This document shows positions 26,076-33,936 of a stretch of 64,000 nucleotides of DNA, one piece after another. The stretch is taken from NCBI GenBank assembly GCA_913054135.1, contig CAJXJK010000014.1, positions 79,976-143,975 on the forward strand. Reading direction: 5' to 3'. The position numbers and the translations under genes were made by a program. Under the pieces are notes generated by a model. It was not told the origin of the DNA and did no database searches. It saw nothing but the letters and a program-made list of their open reading frames with translations. Source of the DNA: an uncultured Flavobacteriales bacterium (GTDB lineage Bacteria > Bacteroidota > Bacteroidia > Flavobacteriales_D > Crocinitomicaceae). Numbering within the stretch: position 1 is the stretch's first letter; each line of letters begins with the position of its first letter.

Positions 26076-26704
26076 TATAAATCAAACGGTTTATTATTTT
26101 CAAAGAATGCTTCTACTCTTGTTTCTTCAGTTGGTCTTGGTAATCCAGGAACATGTTCAAGCCATTGCCAACCTTTCTCATCTGTGTTTCCACCATAAAT
26201 AGGGTCGAGTAGGAGAGACTCTAAAGTTAAAGTCACCATCACCGACATCCAATTCTTTCCCCAACTTAGCTCTGTAAATTGTTTTACCAGGGCCTCCTTT
26301 TGCTCATCTTCTAAAGATGAATATTTTTCGAAATAAATTTCTTGAGCTTTTTCATTGGCCCAATCTAGACCTTCAATGATATAATCTTTTTCTTCTTGCT
26401 TTTTTAAACCATCAGCCAAAGTCCAAAGAACAAAACCAAATGTATTTAGGTCATCAGCACTTGGTCCATTGCCGTCATTGGGAAAAATGATCATTAATAT
26501 TGACTTCAGCACGGTAGACTGTTCTGCTGTCAAATACTCATTGGCTTCCTCTAATTTAGCAGAGCATGAAGTAAACCATGTTAATTGTGAAGCTGCTCCG
26601 GCGACAATTGCTGCTCTTAAAAAAGAACGTCTGTTTGTGCTCCATTTGTCTATATCAGCAAATGTGTCAGGGATTTTAACTTCAGGAAAATTCTTTTTAC
26701 CCAT
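26075..26704 (-). CDS. Gluconate 2-dehydrogenase subunit 3-like protein with Tat signal
   Basis: 209 residues. A twin-arginine signal (NRRSFLRAAIVAGAAS) ends in a Cys-containing stretch (WFTSCSAKL), which may be a lipobox. The mature part is helical, matching the small subunit 3 family that partners GMC dehydrogenases (LTAEQSTVLKSILMIIFP, GLPRPTEETRVEAF). The large subunit (GMC) starts in the stop codon, the usual order. No cytochrome c subunit lies next to it, so the electron acceptor is not apparent. Confidence 0.85.
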   Translation of the reverse strand: MGKKNFPEVKIPDTFADIDKWSTNRRSFLRAAIVAGAASQLTWFTSCSAKLEEANEYLTAEQSTVLKSILMIIFPNDGNGPSADDLNTFGFVLWTLADGLKKQEEKDYIIEGLDWANEKAQEIYFEKYSSLEDEQKEALVKQFTELSWGKNWMSVMVTLTLESLLLDPIYGGNTDEKGWQWLEHVPGLPRPTEETRVEAFFENNKPFDL

Positions 26705-26711
26705 GGTTTAA

Positions 26712-26743
26712 CAAAAATACGGATTCACACTAAAAAATAACAA
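26712..26743 (-). promoter_or_regulatory. Promoter of the GMC dehydrogenase operon
   Basis: Minus-strand TTG (26743-26741), 21-base spacer, TATTTTTG (26719-26712), a full match to the Bacteroidota consensus. The start codon is at 26704, so the transcript would begin only a few bases ahead of it. Confidence 0.7.
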
Positions 26744-26787
26744 ATAAAGGAGCGAATAGTTCTTGAAGAGATTTTAGGGCATAAAAA

Positions 26788-26817
26788 AACCCTGACGACT
26801 CATTGAGTGTCAGGGTT
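26788..26817 (-). terminator. Rho-independent terminator of the acidic lipoprotein gene
   Basis: A 9-10 bp stem (26788-26797 with 26808-26817) lies just downstream of the stop at 26848. On the minus strand it is followed by a T run (complement of 26783-26789). Confidence 0.8.
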
Positions 26818-26847
26818 AATATCTTACCCAATTAAGGGTTAAGGATT

Positions 26848-27126
26848 CTAGTGACCACCGTCACATGCAGCCTCATCACATGAATTCTCATCACATGACT
26901 CTTCTACAGCTTCAGTTGAATCAGCACCGTCACACTCAGGAGCATCACATGCTTCTTCAGTAACATCTTCTACTGCATCTTCTACATTTTCTACTGCATC
27001 TTCTAATGCATCTTCTAATGACTCAGTAGTCTCTTCAGCATCTCCACCGCAAGATACGGCTAACATTGCTGTTGCTGCTACTAAAACGAATCCCATTTTT
27101 CTTAAGTTTAGGAATGTCTTTTTCAT
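26848..27126 (-). CDS. Acidic cysteine-rich lipoprotein of unknown function
   Basis: 92 residues. An N-terminal lipoprotein signal ends in the lipobox AVSC (Cys at 26). The mature part is almost wholly Asp, Glu, Ala and Cys, with EDA/VED repeats followed by a tail of six to seven cysteines (CDAPECDG, CDENSCDEAACDGGH). The composition suggests binding of divalent or soft metals. No family was recognised. It has a good promoter and its own terminator, so it is a single-gene unit. Confidence 0.75.
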   Translation of the reverse strand: MKKTFLNLRKMGFVLVAATAMLAVSCGGDAEETTESLEDALEDAVENVEDAVEDVTEEACDAPECDGADSTEAVEESCDENSCDEAACDGGH

Positions 27127-27181
27127 AACTTTTTAATTTAAATTAACAATTGATTTAACGCTTGAATTTCTTCAGTTGCGG

Positions 27182-27210
27182 CAAATTTAACAATATTTTT
27201 TGATTACCAA
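27182..27210 (-). promoter_or_regulatory. Promoter of the acidic lipoprotein gene
   Basis: Minus-strand TTG (27210-27208), 18-base spacer, TAAATTTG (27189-27182), about 56 bases before the ATG at 27126. Confidence 0.6.
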
Positions 27211-27295
27211 TAATGTTTTTTTGTCTAAATCACTTAACTAGTGGGCTCAAGACATGAAATTTGATCCTAATTGAACTGAAATTTTGAAAGAATTT

Positions 27296-27904
27296 TTATT
27301 TGATATTAATCACAAACATTTTGTTGTCACCAATAAATCCTTCTACTTTATCGCCTCTGTGAACAGGGCCAACGCCTTCAGGAGTGCCAGAATATATGAG
27401 GTCTCCAGTTTTTAGAGTGATGTATTGTGATAAATTTGAAATCAATGTATCAAAGTCAAATAGCATATCGGAAGTTGTACCTTCCTGGACTCTTTCTGAA
27501 TTGATGCTCAAATGAAAGTTAATATTGTTTAATTCAAGTTCTTCTTTCGGGATAAAATGGGTAGAGATTACTGCCGAATTGTCAAAAGCCTTCGCTTTTT
27601 CCCAAGGATGTGACTTCTCTTTACATTCTCTTTGTATGTCTCTGGCTGTAAAATCGATTCCTAGGCCAATATGAGTGTAATAGTTTTTGGCGTGTTCTAA
27701 AGCAATGTGTTTACCGACTTTACATATTTTAATTACTACCTCAACTTCATGATGTAAATCACGAGTGAATTCAGGGTAGTAAAAATTCATTTCTTTCAGA
27801 ATTGCTGTTTCTGGTTTCATGAAGAACATTGGTTCCTTAGGAACCTCTGCATTCATTTCTTTAGCGTGATTGGCGTAATTTCTGCCTATGCAAATTATTT
27901 TCAT
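27296..27904 (-). CDS. Fumarylacetoacetate hydrolase (FAH) family protein
   Basis: 202 residues covering the core FAH domain: CIGRNYANHAKEMN, HHEVEVVIKICKVGKHI (metal Glu pair), GLGIDFTARDIQ, and the closing SGTPEGVGPVHRGD. The short length resembles acylpyruvase/oxaloacetate decarboxylase (FAHD1-like) rather than true FAH. The exact substrate is not known. The gene starts inside the stop of the exonuclease gene (4-base overlap) and is the last of the PorE-led operon. Confidence 0.87.
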   Translation of the reverse strand: MKIICIGRNYANHAKEMNAEVPKEPMFFMKPETAILKEMNFYYPEFTRDLHHEVEVVIKICKVGKHIALEHAKNYYTHIGLGIDFTARDIQRECKEKSHPWEKAKAFDNSAVISTHFIPKEELELNNINFHLSINSERVQEGTTSDMLFDFDTLISNLSQYITLKTGDLIYSGTPEGVGPVHRGDKVEGFIGDNKMFVINIK

Positions 27905-28749
27905 TGATTGAATTTGTTTTTCAATTGGTCAAGTTTTGAAGATAGCTTTTCAGGACTTTCAACTTTCGCGGCTCTTTTGGCAGCAAGAAGCTTGTCTGTT
28001 TCTTCTTTTAGAATTTTTTTCGTGTACAAAGGGAAGTCATTATCTAAAATCCATCTGTGATAGCCTGGTTCTTTATTAAAGATTTCTTTGACAGTTTTAC
28101 CAGAGTTTTTACCAAAGTTGTATATGATTTCACCTTTAGCATTCACTGCTAAACGGCCAACAAAATCAATTTTCTTGTCTTTGCCTTGTTGTGTGAAATC
28201 CATTAAGAAGTCAACATCATTTTCAACTTCTTCGTATCTATCAATTTGTGCCTTAAGAATTTCAAATGTCGCCTTGGTATCAGCTTCAGCTGAGTGGGCA
28301 TTTTCTAAATCTCCATTGCAATAGAACTTGTAAGCCGCCGTAAGCGTTCTTTGCTCCATTTTGTGAAAGATGGTTTGAACATCAATGAATCTTCTTCCTT
28401 TCATATCAAAATCAATGTTTAAAGAAAGAAATTGTTCTAAAAGGAACGGGATATCAAATCTATTTGAATTATATCCTGCTAAATCTGCATCTGCAATGAA
28501 AGATTTAATTTCTTCAGCCAATTCTGAAAAAGTTTGACAGTCTTTGACATCTTCATTTGAAATGTGATGAATTGCAGTTGATTCTTCAGGAATAATCATT
28601 TCAGGATTCACCCTCTTGGTGTAAGTCTCTTCAGATTGATCAGGATTTATCTTCAAGATTGAAATTTCGATAATTTTATCTTTCGAAATATTTAAGCCTG
28701 TAGTTTCTAAGTCAAAGAATGCAATTGACTTTTTAAGATTTAAGTTCAT
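27901..28749 (-). CDS. DEDDh 3'-5' exonuclease (DnaQ-like)
   Basis: 282 residues. Exo I is FFDLETTGLNI, Exo II is YNSNRFDIPFLLEQF and Exo III is HSAEADTKATFEIL, so the DEDDh residues are present. The exonuclease domain covers about 1-170. A C-terminal segment (about 200-245: GKNSGKTVKEIFNKEPGYHR) resembles the ExoX-like extension. It is likely a DNA repair or proofreading-type exonuclease. It begins 20 bases after the PorE-like gene and overlaps the FAH gene. Confidence 0.9.
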   Translation of the reverse strand: MNLNLKKSIAFFDLETTGLNISKDKIIEISILKINPDQSEETYTKRVNPEMIIPEESTAIHHISNEDVKDCQTFSELAEEIKSFIADADLAGYNSNRFDIPFLLEQFLSLNIDFDMKGRRFIDVQTIFHKMEQRTLTAAYKFYCNGDLENAHSAEADTKATFEILKAQIDRYEEVENDVDFLMDFTQQGKDKKIDFVGRLAVNAKGEIIYNFGKNSGKTVKEIFNKEPGYHRWILDNDFPLYTKKILKEETDKLLAAKRAAKVESPEKLSSKLDQLKNKFNQ

Positions 28750-28768
28750 TGATAAGGAATAAGGTTCC

Positions 28769-31498
28769 TTACAAAGATAGATACAAATCTGCCATTTCAG
28801 GTATCTCTACCTTGATTTCAACACGGCGATTAAGCTGTCTGTTGGCTTCATTGTCTGAACCGTCTGGATTATCATTGCTCACTGTTGGGTTCTTTTCACC
28901 AAACCATTGATTCTCAATTCTATTAGGAGCAATTCCTTTGTCAATTAACCATTTGTGAGCAGAAAGTGCTCTTCTTTTAGAAAGGCCATCATTATAATTT
29001 TCAGATCCGAACCAATCGGTATGTCCATCTAAACGAATACTAACTGTAGGGTTCTCCTTCATAAATGCTGTCACTGCATCTAGTACGGTCATACTTTTTG
29101 CTCTCAAGAAAAATTTATCAAAATCGAATAAGATGTTTGCAAAATCGGTTCCGCCATTGCTACCACTTCCTCCCGTAGTATCATCAGGCATATCTCTCAA
29201 CTCTATGATATCTATATATTCAGTGTAAGCTAATTCAGTATTATTAGGATCTATTCTTGTTATGTAAGCTGAATAAGTTATTTCTGTATCTGATAAGTCA
29301 AGATTATAAGAAATAGCATTAGCAGATGTGTTTAACATGTCTACTGAAGCCTGATCGGTTGGAATGTTTGACATCTTAAATTGACCAGTAGGTGTAGTTT
29401 CAGTTGCATTAGCAACAACTCTATTCGTATTACCCAAGTAAACTGGGATTTCATCACGAACTGTTTTTTCCTTGTTTTTGAAAGCATATAAAATCCCTTC
29501 AACAGTAACTTCAGAGCTAGAATTCATTTGATCACCAAATTGGCTAATCTTAGCATCATCCTCATTGATGTAAACAATATATTCACCTTCTGGATCAGTT
29601 TTCTCAAAAGTGAAGTTTCCATTTTCATCTGTCTCGGTCATTCTCATTATTTGGTGAGATCTATTCATTAATAAAACTTCAACCCCCTGTGCCTTAGTTG
29701 AGGCGTCATGAGAAACATAACCAGTAATTCCAAAGATGTTTTCAGGTGTTGTACCATTACCCGAAAGGTCTAAGTCATCTCCAAATTCTTTTTTAATCTC
29801 TGATTCAATGTCGAACATAGCGTTTTTGAAGTGAGCTCTCTGTGCGTAAACCGAACCACCATCATCTTTCATGTAGTCAACTGCAATTTCTTGATACAGG
29901 TTAAAGTATTCACATTGCTTAGGAATGAAAAACTCTTCTCTATGAGGACGCACATCATTGTATTTACTTTGAGATACCATCAACTCAAGATAATATGTGT
30001 TTTCAGGGGCAAGAACCATTGTGTATTTACCTGTTAATGGATCTGTTTGATAAACTCCAGCTTCTTCACCAGTTTCTTTATTAATTACTTTGATCATTCC
30101 GTTTACTGGTAGATGATTTTCAGCAAACACGGCATAACCTTTTACCTCAGTGGTTGGAATGTTCTTACATTCAAAACTAGCAGTGTAAAGATCTAAATAT
30201 CCATAAGAACCAGGTCTCATTGACGCATAGTAAGCTAAAGTCCCTTCTGAATTCTCAACATAATAGATATCATTTCCTGCAGAGTTAATTGGAGCTCCAA
30301 TGTTTACTGGGTCACCCCATTCTCCGTTTTCATCACGTTCTGTTTTGAAGATATCAAATCCACCCATTGAGTTGTGACCTTCAGAAGCAAAGAATAATGT
30401 TTTACCATCATTTGATAAGAAAGGAGCATCTTCTTTAAAAGGAGTATTGATTTTAGGACCAAGATTAACCGGTTTTGCCCATCCACCTGTCTCAGTTTTT
30501 GTGGTGTGATAAATATCTCTTTCTCCTAATCCACCTGCAGCTCCAACTGAAACAATAAACATTTCTTGTTCATCTCTTGTGATGAATACTGAAGGGTTAG
30601 CAGTTCCGATATTAACATTGCTGTTCATTCTTCTCGGAATAGACCATTTCCCATCATCTTCTAATTCGGATTTCCAAATGCTATTTTGCTTATAAATGAA
30701 AAGTGTTTGACCATCAGCTGACAAGCTAATTGGCGCTTCATGTTCTTTTCCTTCATTGATTTCCTTAGCAAGGTATCCTGAAGATTTATCAATAACCTCT
30801 GCTTGTACCCATTCTCCGTTTTCTTTTTTGGTTGTGTAGAAAATGTCTTCGTAATACAAGCCATCCACATTTTTCTTTGTTCCTGGTGGTCTTCTTGAAC
30901 AGAATAGAATAAGGTCTTCGTCGTTTGTAACAACAGGTGCGTAATCAGGCGAGTCAGAATTTACACGAGGACCCATGTTGATGATTTCAGCAAATCTTTG
31001 ATTGTCTTGATTTCTCAAATCAACTCCATTGTTGCAAATCTCGATTTCTCTAATAACTTCTTTTCTTAAGGCAAGACCTTTCTTGTTATTCTTAACATTG
31101 TTCAAGAAGATGTTGTAGTCGGCAATAGCCTGTTCGTATTCGCCATTAAAGTGATTTGCTTTCGCTTTGTAATAAAAAATCTCTGGAATAGTGTCACCCT
31201 CAGCAGCTGAGAACTCCAACGCTTTTTCAAACATTATCTGAGATTTCTCACGTTCAACTTGAGAATCATAATAAACAACTCCTGCCTCAAGCCAGTACTG
31301 AGGTTTTTGAGAATTTGATGAAGTAACTTTATCGTAATATGATTTTGCTTTCCAGTATTGACCTTTATTAAAAGCTTTTCGTCCTTTTTTTACATACTTT
31401 TTTACTTGACCTGGTTTTTGGCCATAACTGTTAATTGGAGCACTGGCGAAAGTAACCAACAGTATAAGTATGCTTAATATTTTATACATATTCTTCAT
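28769..31498 (-). CDS. PorE-like envelope protein: TPR, PD40 propeller, CRD-like and OmpA domains
   Basis: About 909 residues starting at the ATG at 31498 (MKNMYKILSILI), just after the stop of the upstream paralogue. An open frame runs 35 codons further into that gene but would add a basic non-signal peptide. Order: signal peptide (1-27), TPR region (about 30-160), PD40/WD40-like propeller (about 165-440, SPDYAPVVTND and DIFKTERDENGEWG), carboxypeptidase-regulatory-like beta folds (about 450-540 and 590-660), and a C-terminal OmpA-like peptidoglycan-binding domain (about 790-905) with GHTDWFGSENYNDGLSKRR. This is the domain order described for PorE, which links the T9SS to peptidoglycan. The PorE role is inferred from architecture only. 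Confidence 0.8.
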   Translation of the reverse strand: MKNMYKILSILILLVTFASAPINSYGQKPGQVKKYVKKGRKAFNKGQYWKAKSYYDKVTSSNSQKPQYWLEAGVVYYDSQVEREKSQIMFEKALEFSAAEGDTIPEIFYYKAKANHFNGEYEQAIADYNIFLNNVKNNKKGLALRKEVIREIEICNNGVDLRNQDNQRFAEIINMGPRVNSDSPDYAPVVTNDEDLILFCSRRPPGTKKNVDGLYYEDIFYTTKKENGEWVQAEVIDKSSGYLAKEINEGKEHEAPISLSADGQTLFIYKQNSIWKSELEDDGKWSIPRRMNSNVNIGTANPSVFITRDEQEMFIVSVGAAGGLGERDIYHTTKTETGGWAKPVNLGPKINTPFKEDAPFLSNDGKTLFFASEGHNSMGGFDIFKTERDENGEWGDPVNIGAPINSAGNDIYYVENSEGTLAYYASMRPGSYGYLDLYTASFECKNIPTTEVKGYAVFAENHLPVNGMIKVINKETGEEAGVYQTDPLTGKYTMVLAPENTYYLELMVSQSKYNDVRPHREEFFIPKQCEYFNLYQEIAVDYMKDDGGSVYAQRAHFKNAMFDIESEIKKEFGDDLDLSGNGTTPENIFGITGYVSHDASTKAQGVEVLLMNRSHQIMRMTETDENGNFTFEKTDPEGEYIVYINEDDAKISQFGDQMNSSSEVTVEGILYAFKNKEKTVRDEIPVYLGNTNRVVANATETTPTGQFKMSNIPTDQASVDMLNTSANAISYNLDLSDTEITYSAYITRIDPNNTELAYTEYIDIIELRDMPDDTTGGSGSNGGTDFANILFDFDKFFLRAKSMTVLDAVTAFMKENPTVSIRLDGHTDWFGSENYNDGLSKRRALSAHKWLIDKGIAPNRIENQWFGEKNPTVSNDNPDGSDNEANRQLNRRVEIKVEIPEMADLYLSL

Positions 31499-31499
31499 A

Positions 31500-33845
31500 T
31501 TAGAATTGTATTTCGAATTTGATGTATTGATATCTCTGGTAAACAGCCTTTTTCTCCTGAGCATCATTGTTATATGCTGGACCTTGAACCTTAGCTGATT
31601 CATCTACAAATTTGATTTTAGATGTATCAACTCCGTAAGATTTTAATACTTTTTTCAAGGTGCTTTTACCTGACTGTAATCTTTTATTGGCCAAATCTTG
31701 ATTGTTTTTGTATGATCTAGTTGGCACCTTTGAAGCTGACGAGTACACTAGAATTGTCACTTCTTTACCGGCGTTAATGACTTGCTGAACACCTCTTACA
31801 TAAAGCTTGAGAGCTTCGTTTTTAGTGTTGAACTTTTCTTTGTTGTATCCAAAATTGTATTGAAATATTGGGGTAGTCAAGATGTCACTGAACTCACTTA
31901 CCGTTTCACCTGTTTGACATTCGTCATTGAAAGTATAGGTGTCAAGAATATTGTTTTTGTCATCAACTAAATTCAATACCAGCTCTTCACAGAAGTCAAT
32001 ATCGTCTTCTTCAATTTTAAACAAATGTGATTTAGTCGGGTCTAATTTCTTGTAAGGGAATTGACCATATTTATTCACGAATTCTTTATAGATAAGAGAG
32101 TCATCTTCATGAATAGATACTTGAGCTCCCTCTAATTGATTGATGAATTCAGAATTTGTGAACTCCCACCTTTGCTCGTTAACCGGTAGACTTACTAGCT
32201 CACTAGCCTCTAGATTGATTAGATCAAGAAGTAGTTCATGTTTGATCTCTTGATAAGAAGAGTTACAAGGAACGTATAATTCGGTATTGTAAAAGTCAAC
32301 CTTATCTTTTTTGTAATCTATTTGATAGGTATGACAAGGTTTTAGGTTTAATACATAACCTCCATCTCTTCTTCTTGGTCGATAGATTTTAGTTGGTGTT
32401 GCATCAGTTAAATCTGTCACGTGAATTGTAATCCCTTTAGGAATCATACTGTTGTCTTGAGTTAGGATGAATCCCGAGAAAATTGCAACATTTTTGATAT
32501 AAGAATTTTCAGTCTCAACTATATAGATGTCTTTATCTCCTTGTCCATCTAACTTATCAGAAGAATAAAAGCCAGTTAAGCCATCTGCAGTTGTTGTATA
32601 GAAAATGTCGTCATCATACGAGTTTAATGGATAGCCCATGTTTTCAGGGGCAGACCATTTCTCATCTTCATCCATTCTACTAACGAATATATCGTAACCA
32701 CCCATGCTGTTAGGTCCATTTGATGAAAAGAACATAGTGTTGTTATCTGCTCCTAAGAAAGGAGAATCCTCATCAAACTCAGAGTTTATTGGTTCTCCCA
32801 AATTGTAAGCTTTACTCCAAGATCCATCAGGTAAGATTTTTAGTCTATAAATATCTTTTCCTCCAAGTCCTCCTTCTCTGTCAGAAACGAAGTATAAATA
32901 ATTTCCGTCAGGGCTAATAGTTGCGTGTGTCTCCCAAGCTTCTGAATTTAGCTCTTCAGCCTCAAATGGCTCTGGGGTACTAAAAGTTGTGTCTTCAAGT
33001 TGTGAAAGATAAATGTCACCCCCGTTAATATCTTCGTAAACGAATACTTGCTGGCCGTCAGGTGATACTGAAATTGATGCATTATTCTTTCTAGGCTCGC
33101 AAAACGCCAGGTAATCTGGACTTGTCCATTTACCATCTTTGTTTCTATAGCTCACATAAACATCTTCAAAATGCTGACCATTGTTGATATTGATATACTT
33201 TCGGTTTGAACTATCAGCTCTCATTCTTTTGGTAGTAAAGAATAATGCAGAACCATCAAGCGTCACCATAGGAGAATATTCAGGAGCGGCAGTATTTACA
33301 ACAGAACCGATATTTCTAATTAAGTAAGGTTTAGGGTCGGCCATTAATTCCTTGGCTTTAGTACACTGAGATAAACCGAGCACTCCCAAATCATATTTTT
33401 CATGTTTCTTTTTGACATTCTTCATGAAATAGTCATACTGTCTGTATGCTGTATCAATTTTACCGCTACTATGTGATGACTTTGCTAAATAATAAAAGAG
33501 TTCATTAGGAGCATTTGTTTCAGTAGATAAATAAGGATTGTAATTTTTTACAACAGAATATTGTGCTTTCTCGAAATACGGCAGTGCCTTCTTTTCATCA
33601 TTCAATCTGATGTGGCACATTCCCGCTTTATAAAGTAAGTTGGAATTTGTCGGTGATTCTTCAAGCATGTAATCCCAAACAAAAAGTGCTTCGGCATAAA
33701 CCTTATCATCCATCAAAGTATTCGCAGTTTCAAATTGATCTGAGAAACTAGCATCCTTCAGAAGCTCTCGTAATTCTTCTTTCGAAGGTTGAGCAACTGC
33801 AGAGACTGCAAAGAGGACTAAGAATATGTTAAACGCCTGTTTAAT
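31500..33845 (-). CDS. PorE-like paralogue with degenerate OmpA end and a non-standard start
   Basis: Protein with TPR-like start (about 45-170), PD40 propeller (about 180-460, TLDGSALFFTTKRM and NTMFFSSNGPNSMGGYD), a beta-rich middle and an OmpA-like end (about 660-780). The first ordinary start, TTG/ATG at 33716-33713, lies after the signal peptide. In frame upstream there is a good signal peptide (KQAFNIFLVLFAVSAVAQ) whose only possible initiator is ATT at 33845 (next upstream, ATA at 33860; stop at 33866). I took ATT. The OmpA part lacks the GHTD motif and keeps only the later Arg. It is followed one base later by the intact paralogue. Confidence 0.7.
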   Translation of the reverse strand: MKQAFNIFLVLFAVSAVAQPSKEELRELLKDASFSDQFETANTLMDDKVYAEALFVWDYMLEESPTNSNLLYKAGMCHIRLNDEKKALPYFEKAQYSVVKNYNPYLSTETNAPNELFYYLAKSSHSSGKIDTAYRQYDYFMKNVKKKHEKYDLGVLGLSQCTKAKELMADPKPYLIRNIGSVVNTAAPEYSPMVTLDGSALFFTTKRMRADSSNRKYININNGQHFEDVYVSYRNKDGKWTSPDYLAFCEPRKNNASISVSPDGQQVFVYEDINGGDIYLSQLEDTTFSTPEPFEAEELNSEAWETHATISPDGNYLYFVSDREGGLGGKDIYRLKILPDGSWSKAYNLGEPINSEFDEDSPFLGADNNTMFFSSNGPNSMGGYDIFVSRMDEDEKWSAPENMGYPLNSYDDDIFYTTTADGLTGFYSSDKLDGQGDKDIYIVETENSYIKNVAIFSGFILTQDNSMIPKGITIHVTDLTDATPTKIYRPRRRDGGYVLNLKPCHTYQIDYKKDKVDFYNTELYVPCNSSYQEIKHELLLDLINLEASELVSLPVNEQRWEFTNSEFINQLEGAQVSIHEDDSLIYKEFVNKYGQFPYKKLDPTKSHLFKIEEDDIDFCEELVLNLVDDKNNILDTYTFNDECQTGETVSEFSDILTTPIFQYNFGYNKEKFNTKNEALKLYVRGVQQVINAGKEVTILVYSSASKVPTRSYKNNQDLANKRLQSGKSTLKKVLKSYGVDTSKIKFVDESAKVQGPAYNNDAQEKKAVYQRYQYIKFEIQF

Positions 33846-33884
33846 TTGGTAATTGTTTATATATCAATCACCAAAGGAAATAAG

Positions 33885-33914
33885 AAAAGCCACTCGTTTT
33901 GGCGAGTGGCTTTT
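33885..33914 (-). terminator. Rho-independent terminator of the E2 gene
   Basis: A perfect 12-bp stem (33885-33896 with 33903-33914) with a 6-base loop, just past the stop of the E2 gene at 33937. On the minus strand the stem ends in TTTT then CTTATTT. Confidence 0.85.
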
Positions 33915-33936
33915 CAACTTTTATACCGAGTATTGT

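Noticed and set aside
26075..26704. Small subunit as a simple lipoprotein instead of a Tat substrate
   Set aside because: The RRSFLR motif ahead of the hydrophobic stretch is a clear twin-arginine signal; a lipid-modified Tat substrate remains possible.
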